A stretch of DNA of 64,000 nucleotides from Theobroma cacao (lineage: Eukaryota; Streptophyta; Magnoliopsida; Malvales; Malvaceae): contig NC_030852.1 in NCBI RefSeq assembly GCF_000208745.1, positions 9,632,529 to 9,696,528 of the forward strand, in the 5' to 3' direction. The translations under genes and the position numbers were made by a program. The notes below the pieces were generated by a model, which worked only from the letters and a program-made list of their open reading frames with translations, had not been told where the DNA came from and searched no databases. This document shows, one piece after another, positions 48,969-58,658 of this stretch; the stretch's first letter is position 1; each line of letters opens with the position of its first letter.

Positions 48969-49577
48969 ATCATTTCTATGTCTACATTCTTCAACAAATG
49001 TAGGTTTAAGATCTTTTTATCCTTTCCATAATATTGATAGCTGCATTACATGCAAAAATATCATTGATGTCTATTTCATTCTGATTCCATCTTTTCCTTG
49101 TTATGATATAATTTATTGAGATCTCTTCATTTTCAATGATTTCAGGTTCTTGAATTTCTTTTAGAATTTTATCAATTATGTCAAGGGTTTCTTTTAAAGT
49201 TTCTGTTTTGTCTTTTTGACCATTTTTGCATATTTGCTCTCCTTTTCTTTTTTGAGGATTTTAACTTTGGAACCAAGTGGTTTCCCATGCTTTTGGTATG
49301 CCTTGTCTTACAAGGACATTAATTCTAATAGAAACTTTTACAGATGGTATATAAGATTTAGTTATTCTCTATAGGTCAGTAAATACATTTGGAAACTGAT
49401 TTGCTATATTTTGCTAATGAATTAATTTTTAAACTTCAATTTCACGTTGATTTGTGCAAGGATAAAAACTAAATAATGATAATCCATTCCAAGAAATTTA
49501 TTTTTCCATATGCTTATTTTCTCCCCATAATGTTGAACAAATTGTTTCATCAAAATGACAATCGGTAAACTTTGTTG
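48969..49577 (-). pseudogene. Element 5 pol: integrase C-terminus and integrase-RT linker (eroded)
   Basis: The minus strand shows short copia-like pieces such as LKPTFVEECRHRNDLPMWK near 48960-49015 and KAYQKHGKPLGSK near 49275-49310, broken by many stops. No intact domain remains. Confidence 0.65.
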
Positions 49578-49860
49578 TCAATAAATCTCTTGGTAATGTT
49601 TTAAATATTTAATTATAGATGGAGATTCGTATCCAACATATATTCCTAACCTCCTTTGATGACCTATCTTTGTACATTGTGGTGGAGCAATTAAGACATA
49701 TACCGCACATCCAAAAATTATTAAATGGGAAATATTTGGTTCTTGACCATAAACCAATTGTATAGGGGAGAATTTATGATAACTAGTTGGCTTGATGCGT
49801 GCAAGTGCTATTGCATGCAAAATGGCATGCCCCCCAAGGGAATGTTTTGAACTTTAAAAA
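49578..49860 (-). pseudogene. Element 5 pol: integrase core end
   Basis: An 80-residue open part reads HAIALARIKPTSYHKFSPIQ, LVYGQEPNISHLIIFGCAVY, then RRLGIYVGYESPSIIKYL. These are the conserved copia motifs after the integrase catalytic Glu. Upstream, GGHAILHA is the last recognisable codon run. The element is cut at about 49860. Confidence 0.83.
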
Positions 49861-50698
49861 TACATTCTAGACCACATCTATAGGTAGATGTTCATCATAT
49901 ATCAATAGTTCAAACCCAGAAAAGGTTTTTGAAGAACATTTATTAATAGATTGAGCCAATCTATCGATAGATAGCAACTCGAGCCAAATCTATCAATAGA
50001 TTGGCTCGATCTATCGATAGATTAGGCGTAGAATTGAAAAAGGTTATTTGATCTTTTTAACCTCATTTTAAAAGCCCTAAAACCTTAGACATTTCCCCAT
50101 TTGGCAAAAACATGGTTTTTCCTTGAAAACACAACCGCCTTCTTCCTCTTTTCTTTCAATTCTCATCTTCAACAAATCCATGGATTTCAAGTACTAAAAC
50201 AGCATTTTCAAGCTTGGATTTTGATTTTAAAGATTTTGGAAGGTAAAGCTTTTTGGTTTTAAGTCTTTATATTTAAGGTTTGATTTCCAAAAATTATGGA
50301 TTCTCAAAATATTGTTTTATTCATGAAAAACTTTGGTTTTGAGTTAGTTTTGGAATTGTCAAGCTCACCAAGGTAAAGTTGTTCTTAACTTTAGCTAGTG
50401 ATAGTTTAAATGCTTTAGTTAGAGTTACATTAACTACTGATTTGTGGATTAAAGGATTATTGGAAAATATTTGTGGAAAAACAAGATGATTATTAATCAA
50501 AAATCTTGTTCGAGAACAAAATATTAATGATGGAAACTTTGTGATAAGTGTTGTGGAGGAAGTTTGAGTTTTGGAAAATCGAGTGATCGATGAAAAATGC
50601 AAGAGAGTTAAGCACTCTTCATCGAGCTGGGTAGATGTGGCATTTTAATGATTTTAATATAATTAAGCATGGTTATTCTACAACCTTGCATATAAATT
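49861..50698 (+). repeat. Unclassified LTR-like fragment (A)
   Basis: No coding sequence of note. It contains inverted TATCGATA-type motifs (49947-50022) like those in the following LTR, and a leader-like part (50100-50250) of the same style as 51900-52030 with similar wording (AAAACC...AAGGTAAA). I infer it is the inner part of a related LTR, truncated on both sides. Confidence 0.45.
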
Positions 50699-51224
50699 GT
50701 AACACTCTCGATTTTCGATACAAACTAAGTCAATTGAGAATGATTTATGACATATATTGTGCCTTGAGGACTTTGATGATAAGTTAAGTATGCCAAGTTT
50801 ATAGGAGTATGCATATTGACACTTAGGAAAATTTTTATGAAAATGTGTGATAAGTACTATAGCTTAAGGTTTTGATTTGAATTTGATGTTATATTTGATG
50901 ATATAAGTACAAGAAATATGAGTTATAATAGTTGATTGAGGTATGATTTAAACAGGGAATGATTTGGGGTGTTAAATTTGGATTTTTGAGGAGTTTTGAA
51001 GGTTCAAAATACGTCGAGAAGAGAAAATGTATTGATACATTCCCTAATATATTAATACATTCTTGGCAAGAAGAACAAAATGAAGTGTTCTTAGGGTTTT
51101 CTATCGATACATTCAAGAATGTATTGATAGATTTGAATTAGGATGAACATCTATCGATATATTGTCCAAATGTATTAATAGATTTGAATTAGGAAGAACA
51201 TCGATTGATACATTGCATATACAT
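50699..51224 (+). repeat. First copy of a 526-bp tandem duplication (LTR start, B)
   Basis: It begins TGTAACACTCTCGATTTTCG and repeats from 51225 with TGTAACACTCCCAATTTTCG at an offset of 526 bp. Both copies are preceded by TTGCATATA, the likely duplication junction. The copies differ at scattered positions. Confidence 0.85.
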
Positions 51225-53720
51225 TGTAACACTCCCAATTTTCGATATGAACTAAGTCAATTGAGAATGATTTATGAAATATATTGTGCCTTGAGGACTT
51301 TGATGATAAGTTAAGAATGCTAAGCGTATAGGATTATGCATATTGACACTTACGAAAATTTTTATGAAAATGTGTGATAAGTACTATAGCTTAAGGTTTT
51401 GATTTGAATTTGATGTTATATTTGATGATATATACACAAGAAATATGAGTTATAATAGTTGATTGAGGTATGATTTAAATAAGGAATGATTTGGGGTGTT
51501 AAATTTGGATTTTTTGGGAGTCTTGAAGGTTGAAAATGCACCTACAAGGGAAAATGTATTGATACATTCCCCAATGTATTGATACATTCTTGGTAGGAAG
51601 AACAAAATAAAGTGTTCTTAGGGTTTTCTATCGATACATTTAAGAATGTATTGATAGATTTGAATTAGGATTAACATCTATCGATACATTGTCCAAATGT
51701 ATTAATATATTTGATGCAGGGGACCCATCGTGGAAAAGTATCGATAGATTTCCCCCATATATCAATACGATTAGAGCAGTAAGTAATTTGCTTGATTTTT
51801 ATCGATAAATTACCTAATATATGAATAGATTTAGTCGAAATCTATGCAAATGTATTAATACATCTTGGGGTATTTGCAAAAATAAAATGAGTTTTGAGCA
51901 TTCTACCTATTTTAAAACAAAACCTAAACACCTTCTCTCTACCCCTCCAAAAACCCTAATCTCGAACTGATTTTTGGAGCTATTTGGAGCAGATTGGATC
52001 TTGAGAAACTCCTCTAAAGGTAAAATTACGCCTTTTTACTAATTGATTTTCAATTTAATCGATTAATAACTTAGAAATTCAACTTTGCCAACTTTGGTGA
52101 GTTTCCTTTAATTTAATGGAATTTGGAGTTTAGATTTGTGCAATTTGGCTTTTAATGTAAGGATTTAGCTCATTGTTGAAGATTTTGAGCTTGTATAATG
52201 GATTGTTAAGAATTGAGTTATTTTTGAAAAGCTGGGCATTTTCGAAAACTAGGAAATAATTATTTTTGTGATGTTTGTGATGTTTTGCTATGTTCTAAGG
52301 GGGAAATTAAGATTATTGATGAATTTGTGAGTTGTAGGATGGTTGGAGGATAAAAGTTGAGCTTGGCTATGGAGCGCCTCTAATTGTCACTATGAGTGGG
52401 TTTTATTTGAAATGCATGTGAGACATGACACATTGTCAAATATGTTGCCATGGTATTAGAATAGAAATTGTATGCATATAAATTCCTAGATGAACATGCC
52501 TAGGCCAGAGAACAATATCTGTATGTGTGTTTACTTGTTTGTGCGATGTGTATGTGTGCCTTAGTGTAAGCCATATAGTGGCTTGTGTTTGTTAAGCCCA
52601 AACTAGGGAGTCTAGTGAGTATGGTGGATTTCTAGGAGTAGATTACTCTAAACAGATAACCCTTTGAGGGATTATGAGCATAAAAGTGATCTCTGATATA
52701 GATAGTGGTATATGAGATACCTAAGGCATTATGGCCTCGTTTGTGGATTTATGTTTCATTCAATGATGAGAATTCCGGATGTTGATTTGATTTGATGATT
52801 GAGTGGAGTCATATGCCCTGTGACTATATGTGCTTGTAGGGATGGTGGTAAGCAAGGGCGATGGTATTAGTCCTGCTTATAGTGCTTTGATGCCATCCAT
52901 TGAGATTACTTCAGATGATGATTATGTTTATGATGCCACTTGTCTGAGATTACTCTCTATGATGCCATCCATAGGGAGATTACTACGGATAATGACTCTG
53001 ATTCTCTGTTTGTTTCTTCGGCACTCGTGTGATTTGATTCTCCACCAACGGCTTAGCCTTGAGTGTGATTTGACTCTGTTGGTTGGCCATCGTCCATGAT
53101 TTGACTATATTCAGGGGAGGACCACTTTATGATAGTGATTTGAAGTATGAGGGATGTGATATCACCTTGGATAGGCTGAGGTAGATTTTATTGAATTTGA
53201 TATGATACTTTGGTGACTAAGGTGTGCCTATGGAGAATAACTTGAATGGCTTGAGAGTCAGCCTAATGATGTATACTACTTGAGGAGACTTAATATGGAT
53301 GATCGATATGCCCCTAACATTGGAGATGTTTGATAGAACATTTGGTTGCACTAATAGTGCATAATATGTGTATGCATATATTGCTAATTATATATATATA
53401 TGTTTGATTTATTTGCACCCCTCATTGAGTATTAGATGACTTACTCATTTATTGTACCATTTACAAATAAATAGGCCATAGGACTACAGGGCATGGGTTG
53501 TCCATTTACAAACCAATTTTTGCATCCAGTAGGTCCCCATCCTGACATGTCCATTTTGCTGTGACTATCATGAGCTTCTGCCTATGGAGCTTGGTTCAGT
53601 AGCTATGTATGTAGGCACATTATGCCATTTAAATTTGAACTAAGGGTTGTAAGTATGAACCCACTTGTTGGCCAATGTATAACTTTAGGGATATTGTATT
53701 AAATGTTGCGTATGAACAAT
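51225..53720 (+). repeat. Gypsy-type LTR fragment, plus orientation (C)
   Basis: About 2.5 kb starting TGTAACACTC. It contains hairpin motifs (51550-51850), a leader and a possible splice donor (AAAGGTAAAATTA near 52020), and the sequence CATTGAGTATTAGATGACTT near 53430. The last 200 bp expected from comparison with the inverted copy are missing. No primer site follows. It is a truncated LTR. Confidence 0.7.
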
Positions 53721-54573
53721 GTGTGCAACGACCCAAACCTAAGGGTCCATGACTAGTGCACGAGTCTAGTAGGCGAAGCCAACGAGACCCAAGCTAGTCT
53801 TAGAGTTCAAAATCATACATACACATAACACATAGCTCAGGAATTTCATATCGAAATATTCATAAATAAACTTTGAATTTAAATATATATAACATTATCC
53901 CTGGCACATAACTTATACAATGTTCATAAGGCCATACGTTGGCCATCAAATGGAGTTCATACGTAACAATCCTTACACAAATTCACATCACACAGTGTGC
54001 TTACATGCATATCAATCTAAGTATGGAGTAAAAGCTCATAACTGATGCAGTAGAATGAACATGACAGGTGGAGACCTATTAAATACCGAAATCAGTTTGT
54101 CACTAGACGACCTTTGCCATGCAATTTTGTGGCCTATTTCTTTGCACATGGTACACAATGGATGAGTCATCTAATACTCAGTGAGTGGTGCAGGTAAACA
54201 GAATCATAAATACATAGACAAACACATATAAATATTGCATTATCAGTGCATCCAAATGTTCTAACAAACATCTCCAAAATCAAAGGCATATCATAATCGC
54301 TAAAGCCTCCACAAATGATATTCAAATCACTAGGCTCATCCTTTAGCCATTCCAAATCATTCTCCATGGCACACTCTAGTAGTTGGAGTATCATATCAAA
54401 TTCCAATCAGAGTTATTTAAGCCTACCAAGGCTATATCACATCACTCACAATCCAAGTCATAATTATAAAGTGGCCCTCCCCTGGACATCATCAAATCAT
54501 GCATGGTGGCTAACCGACAAAGAAACAAATCACACTTAGGGCAAAGCTACTGATGAAGAACAAATCACTCGTG
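53721..54573 (-). repeat. Gypsy-type LTR fragment, inverted relative to C (D)
   Basis: On the minus strand it ends GGTTTGGGTCGTTGCACA. Its reverse complement aligns with 53060-53640 of copy C, for example CTGAGTATTAGATGACTCAT against CATTGAGTATTAGATGACTT. It is cut at 54573 by the SIRE LTR. Its remainder should lie beyond the SIRE element, outside the window. Confidence 0.75.
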
Positions 54574-55735
54574 TGTTAGTCCTAAGTAAATGTACTAAAA
54601 GGGGGTGAATAGCACTTTTTGGCTCTTGCTAAAATTGGCTTCTAATTGAGGACAAATGCAAGATAAAAGAAAGATTTAAAGATGAATGAAAAACTAAAAA
54701 CAGAGCAGACAATCACACAAAAATTTATAATGGTTTGGTCCAAGACCTAAATCCACGACCTTAATTGTTCAACCAAGGATTTTCAAAACTAATCATTAAG
54801 AATGGTGAAATTCACAAGCTTTCACCAAGCTTTTACAATGGCTTTTACCAGGCTCAGCCAAAACCTTTCATAATGGTTTTTACCGAGATCAACCAAAACC
54901 CAACAACTAAATTTTTTAGGCTAAGTTAGGTACTAAACACCCAATCAAGCAATCCAAACTTGAACAAATTCCCTTAGAGTGTGTCACACACTCTAAGTAT
55001 ACATGGAAAAGAGATATAAATGTGTACCTATGATCATTTACTTGATCTAAGTGGTACAAAGTGAAGTGCGTATCTCAAATACAAAGATAGGAGTAAAGTG
55101 CAGTAAGAGTGTAAAGAGTTTTTCTTGGTTTTTGAGGTCTTTTTGTTCTTGAAAGCCTTAATTACATTTACTAGCTATTGGGAGCTTCTTAAATACTTGA
55201 AGAATCAGCTCTAACAGGTGTTAGGCAGTTTTTGACTATTGGAAACAATTTGGTAGCAATTTTGTTCGTTAATCTGTCTTCTAATGCTTAATTCAAATTT
55301 TTTGACAAAATGATCTTAGTCGACTAACTGCGCTCTTAGTCGACTAAGTTGTCTCTGTCTTCTGATCCTAGTTTTTAACAGTGAGCTCTTAGTCGATTAA
55401 GTTGTTTCTGTCTTGAAGTCCAGATTTCTGGTAGTAAGCTCTTAGTCAACTGACTTGTTTCTTAATCGACTAAGTCTTCTCTGTCTCTTAAACCTCTTGA
55501 GCCTGCCAACTTTTTATTTTAATTTTAGCTGATTAATACCTTTCATTATCCAACTAAAAAGGCTTCTGTTTTGTTGATCAATTGTGGCTCCTTACTCATA
55601 TGATTTTAGATATGTGCCTTCGAATGATTTATTTATTCTTGGCATACAAATTTTTATCCTGTACACTCAAGTAGAAATATTAGACACAAATGAATGGGAA
55701 TGTTTTATTATCATCAAAAACTAATGGGGCCAACA
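54574..55735 (-). repeat. 3' LTR of element 6 (SIRE type, 1162 bp)
   Basis: On the minus strand it starts TGTTGGCCCCATTAG and ends TTAGGACTAACA. Just outside is TCGTG (54569-54573), the expected target duplication, whose partner is off the window. It holds repeated palindromes of the CTTAGTCGACTAAG type (55315-55480). Confidence 0.85.
55315..55480. repeat. Repeated palindromic motif CTTAGTCGACTAAG in SIRE LTR
   Basis: Five or more copies of TCTTAGTCGACTAA and variants occur within 165 bp, separated by TTGTCTCTGTCTT-like spacers. Related copies with TTAGTTGACTAAG lie at 61640-61680, after pol. Confidence 0.85.
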
Positions 55736-55750
55736 ATCTCCCTTTTTTTT
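55736..55750 (-). other. Polypurine tract of element 6
   Basis: AAAAAAAAGGGAGAT on the minus strand, preceded by TTTTGTCATCAT, as in SIRE elements. Confidence 0.85.
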
Positions 55751-56450
55751 ATGATGACAAAACATTTCTTGATTAACAGCATAGTGTCTATTGGTTCCTT
55801 TTTGTTTTGCAGAAAATGGAGGTTTTCCTCCCCTTAAGTGTGTGCTCCCCCTTAGTGTGTGCATGTTTTATTATTCATTTCAACAAATTTTTATTTATGT
55901 CATACAGATAATGACATTATATATTCATAATATATTTATGCAGACATATAGAATAATCAACAATATGTGACTAGTTGACAAAATATCATCAATATTTCAG
56001 TTAATAGTCTGTCATCAGCATATTGTTATCAGATTTTATTTATGCCCCATTAATCATCCAATAGATATAGTATAATCAGCATCCATATACATTTTCAATC
56101 AAATTCCATTCACAATATCATGATAAAAATTAATTATCAGCATAACAGCCCAATATCAGCACAAAATCTTTAAACAGCAGTAGTTAAAATACTATAAACA
56201 TCGAGAACAGATTTAAATGTTCAACCATCAGCAACTAAATAATATAAATAGCTTAATAACATCCCATATTCAACACAATAACATAAACAACAAAATTCAA
56301 ATGTTCAACTTTCAATAGAACAAAAAAAATAGCAGAAAAACAATAGTCATTGTTCTATTCCTAAATTGCCCTTAAATCATTTCTACCCTCTATCTCTCCT
56401 AAGTTTTCTATAATTCTCCCATTTTTTGTCATCATTAAACTGAGGGGTGT
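55751..56450 (-). other. Element 6 3' untranslated region
   Basis: Between the env-position ORF and the polypurine tract. AT-rich, no coding sequence seen. Confidence 0.6.
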
Positions 56451-58355
56451 TCAATCAGTTTTTGAAGAGGTTGAAGGGGTAGATTCATCAGTGCCATAGA
56501 AAACATTAAGGGGTTTAAGAGATGGTTTTGGTAGTGATTTATGTGGTGAGGGTTCAGGGGATGATTTACCAAAAATTTCAAGGGGGTTTTGAGGATAAGA
56601 GATGGCTGATGGTCCAGCTTTTTTGGCTATTCTAGAGGATTTCCTTCTCTTGAGGAATTTAGTCTTGGTTGCCATTGTCTTCTTGCCTTTACCAGATGGT
56701 TTAGGCTTGGCTTGTGGAGCTGCAGCAGCTTTTTCTTTTCCTTTCTCAGATTGTTCCTCTGTAGCATAAGCTGGTTCAGGGGATTTTCTTGGAGATACTG
56801 ATTTTGGTGCTTTCCCTTTAGCTGCTTCCTTTTCAGCTTGTTATTCCTTGACCATTTGGTGGAAAACATCCATTATTAAGACTTCTTCTGAATTTGGGGG
56901 AGATGGCTGATCTTGCTATGGTTCATGATGAGATAGGGAATTTTCAAACGAGCCAAGCACTTCAGTGCCTTGATTTGATTCATCTTTATTCTGAGGCTCA
57001 AGAGTTAGAGATTTCCTTGGTTGATCAACTTCTGGTTCAAGACCCTCGGCTTGAATTACAGAACTTGTAGCTTGAAAAGTTAAACCTTCTGCCTGAAAGG
57101 CAGGGCCTTCAGCAGCTTGTCCTACTGATGCTGAGGTATTTGCAGTAACAAGTTCAGAAGTTGATTTCCCTTTTCCTTTCATCATATTTTCAAGTTCTTC
57201 CAACTTTTCTTCTATTTTCTGCAACCTCACAGTCTGGTCAGTAAACTTTCCATCAATTCACATGAGCAGATTCAGAACCATTTCATTTGAGAACTGGGAG
57301 GGAGTTGTCTCAAGTTGAGCAGAGAGAGAAGATTCTTCTCCTAGAGTGACTTTGGGGGTCTTAACAAATTTTTCTACATCCATTTTATACCCCATCTTAG
57401 GCAGACTACCAAGATATATAGCCTAGTCCCTGCTTTTCACTAAATCCATTTCATATCTAGAGCTCCATATCTCCTTCTTCCTAACCAATGAGGGGATCAC
57501 ATTTCCATATGGTAAATTTTACCTTGTCAACTTTACAAGCTCCCTTCATTCTCTCTATCATGAATCAGCTTGGATTGAATGGAGCACCATTGAAAGCATG
57601 CTCCATCAGCCATAAGTCTTAAAGACTAACATAGCTAAAGCTGCCACTTCTTCCATGAATGTTTGTAGCAATAAAATAATGCAAAATTCTGATTTGGGGG
57701 CTTGTAATGAGACCAACATTACTTTTGGATGAGTATTTTTCTTTCTTTCCTATTATAATCTCCCATAGAGATAATGGATCATAATTCTCAAGCATTTCAA
57801 AATCTCCCTTTTCACGTTCAATTTTAAGCAAGCTTCCTAAGTCTGCAACAGTCACAAAAAAATTCTTTTCCATTTATGAAGACATTCAGACCATCCTTAA
57901 TGAAATCTTCAGGCTCCTCTAGTTCATTTTCATCTATAGCTATGCTAGCATAAAATTCTTTTACAAGGCTAGGACTATAGGTTCGGCTCTTGAAAGTGCT
58001 AAATTTTTTCAGTTTCATTTCCTCAAAGTAATCTAATAGATTTATCGAAGCTCTTCCAGTCAATAAATTTTCCACATGTAATCGGAGCATTATCAATTTT
58101 CTTGAACCTATCCTCATGGGTTTTATTTCTAAACTTTGAGGACAAAACCTTATCTTTCTTGGAGGATTTTTCTTTCTTTTTCTTTTTCTCTGCTCTGTGT
58201 TCTTTCTTTGTCTGCTTTTTCTTAATTTTCTTAACCTCAAAGGGGGACACAATATTTTTCTTCTTTTTTTGAATTTTTGCTTGTGGACTCTCTTCCATTG
58301 GCCATTTGCACTTCTTCTTTTCCATAATTTCTTTGGACATGGGGGATTTTGCCAT
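56451..58355 (-). pseudogene. Element 6 env-position ORF (plant transposon-protein-like domain), frameshifted
   Basis: The likely start is ATG at 58355 (MAKSPMSKEIMEKKKCKW). In order there are: a lysine-rich stretch (about residues 25-75); a domain with CGKFIDWKSF, SPSLVKEFYASIAI, VFINGKEFFVTVADLGSLLK and RILHYFIATNIHGRSGSF, which resembles the Transposase_32-like 'putative plant transposon protein' domain; a predicted coiled coil (RLQKIEEKLEELENMM, near 57200); and a Ser/Pro/Lys-rich tail (56451-56870). It breaks into at least five open pieces through frameshifts and stops. This third ORF lies after pol, the place of the env-like gene of SIRE elements. I see no signal peptide or clear membrane segment. 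Function unknown. Confidence 0.72.
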
Positions 58356-58658
58356 TTGGTTTTGAGATGTTTTTGGCTTAGGGTTTGAGGATTGGGGAGA
58401 GATGGGATTTCGATTTTTCTGAGTAGAGGCTCCTGGTAAGAGAAAATGAAGAATATGGATGAGAAGTTATGAGAAACAATCTGACTCCCCTTTAAATGTT
58501 GTTAGTTTTTCTCCTTTTCAAAATTTAACACTTTACCTCTCATTTTTATCTTTTTTAGTTGGGTGGTTTTTCTCTTCTTTTTTCTTCACCCGGTAGATTG
58601 TTCATTTTTACTATTTTATTCATTCTCTCTTTACGTGACTGAGGCTTATTATTTAAAG
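58356..58658 (-). other. Spacer between SIRE env-position ORF and solo LTR
   Basis: AT-rich sequence with no coding content seen. It ends in the duplication TAAAG (58654-58658). Confidence 0.6.

Larger units (their letters stand above)
32072..49860 (-). mobile_element. Element 5: Ty1/copia (Ale/Retrofit-like), 5'-truncated and split
   Basis: Seen on the minus strand: integrase core end (49578-49860), RT (48066-48968), RNase H in two pieces (47825-48065 and 32580-32973), then a 277-bp 3' LTR (32072-32348). The order integrase-RT-RNase H defines Ty1/copia. The very short LTR and the wording ISHLIIFGCAVYV and YIKGDRTKH fit the Ale/Retrofit lineage. Gag, protease, the integrase N-terminus and the 5' LTR are missing beyond 49860, where unrelated LTR fragments begin. 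The 1.76-kb insert and element 4 split the RNase H. Confidence 0.88.

Noticed and set aside
49947..51850. CRISPR-like spacing of short repeats
   Set aside because: The repeats are diverged inverted pairs in a plant LTR, not identical direct repeats with unique spacers. There are no cas genes and the genome is eukaryotic.
52830..53099. 89-codon plus-strand frame in LTR C
   Set aside because: It lies within an LTR and is not kept in the inverted copy D.
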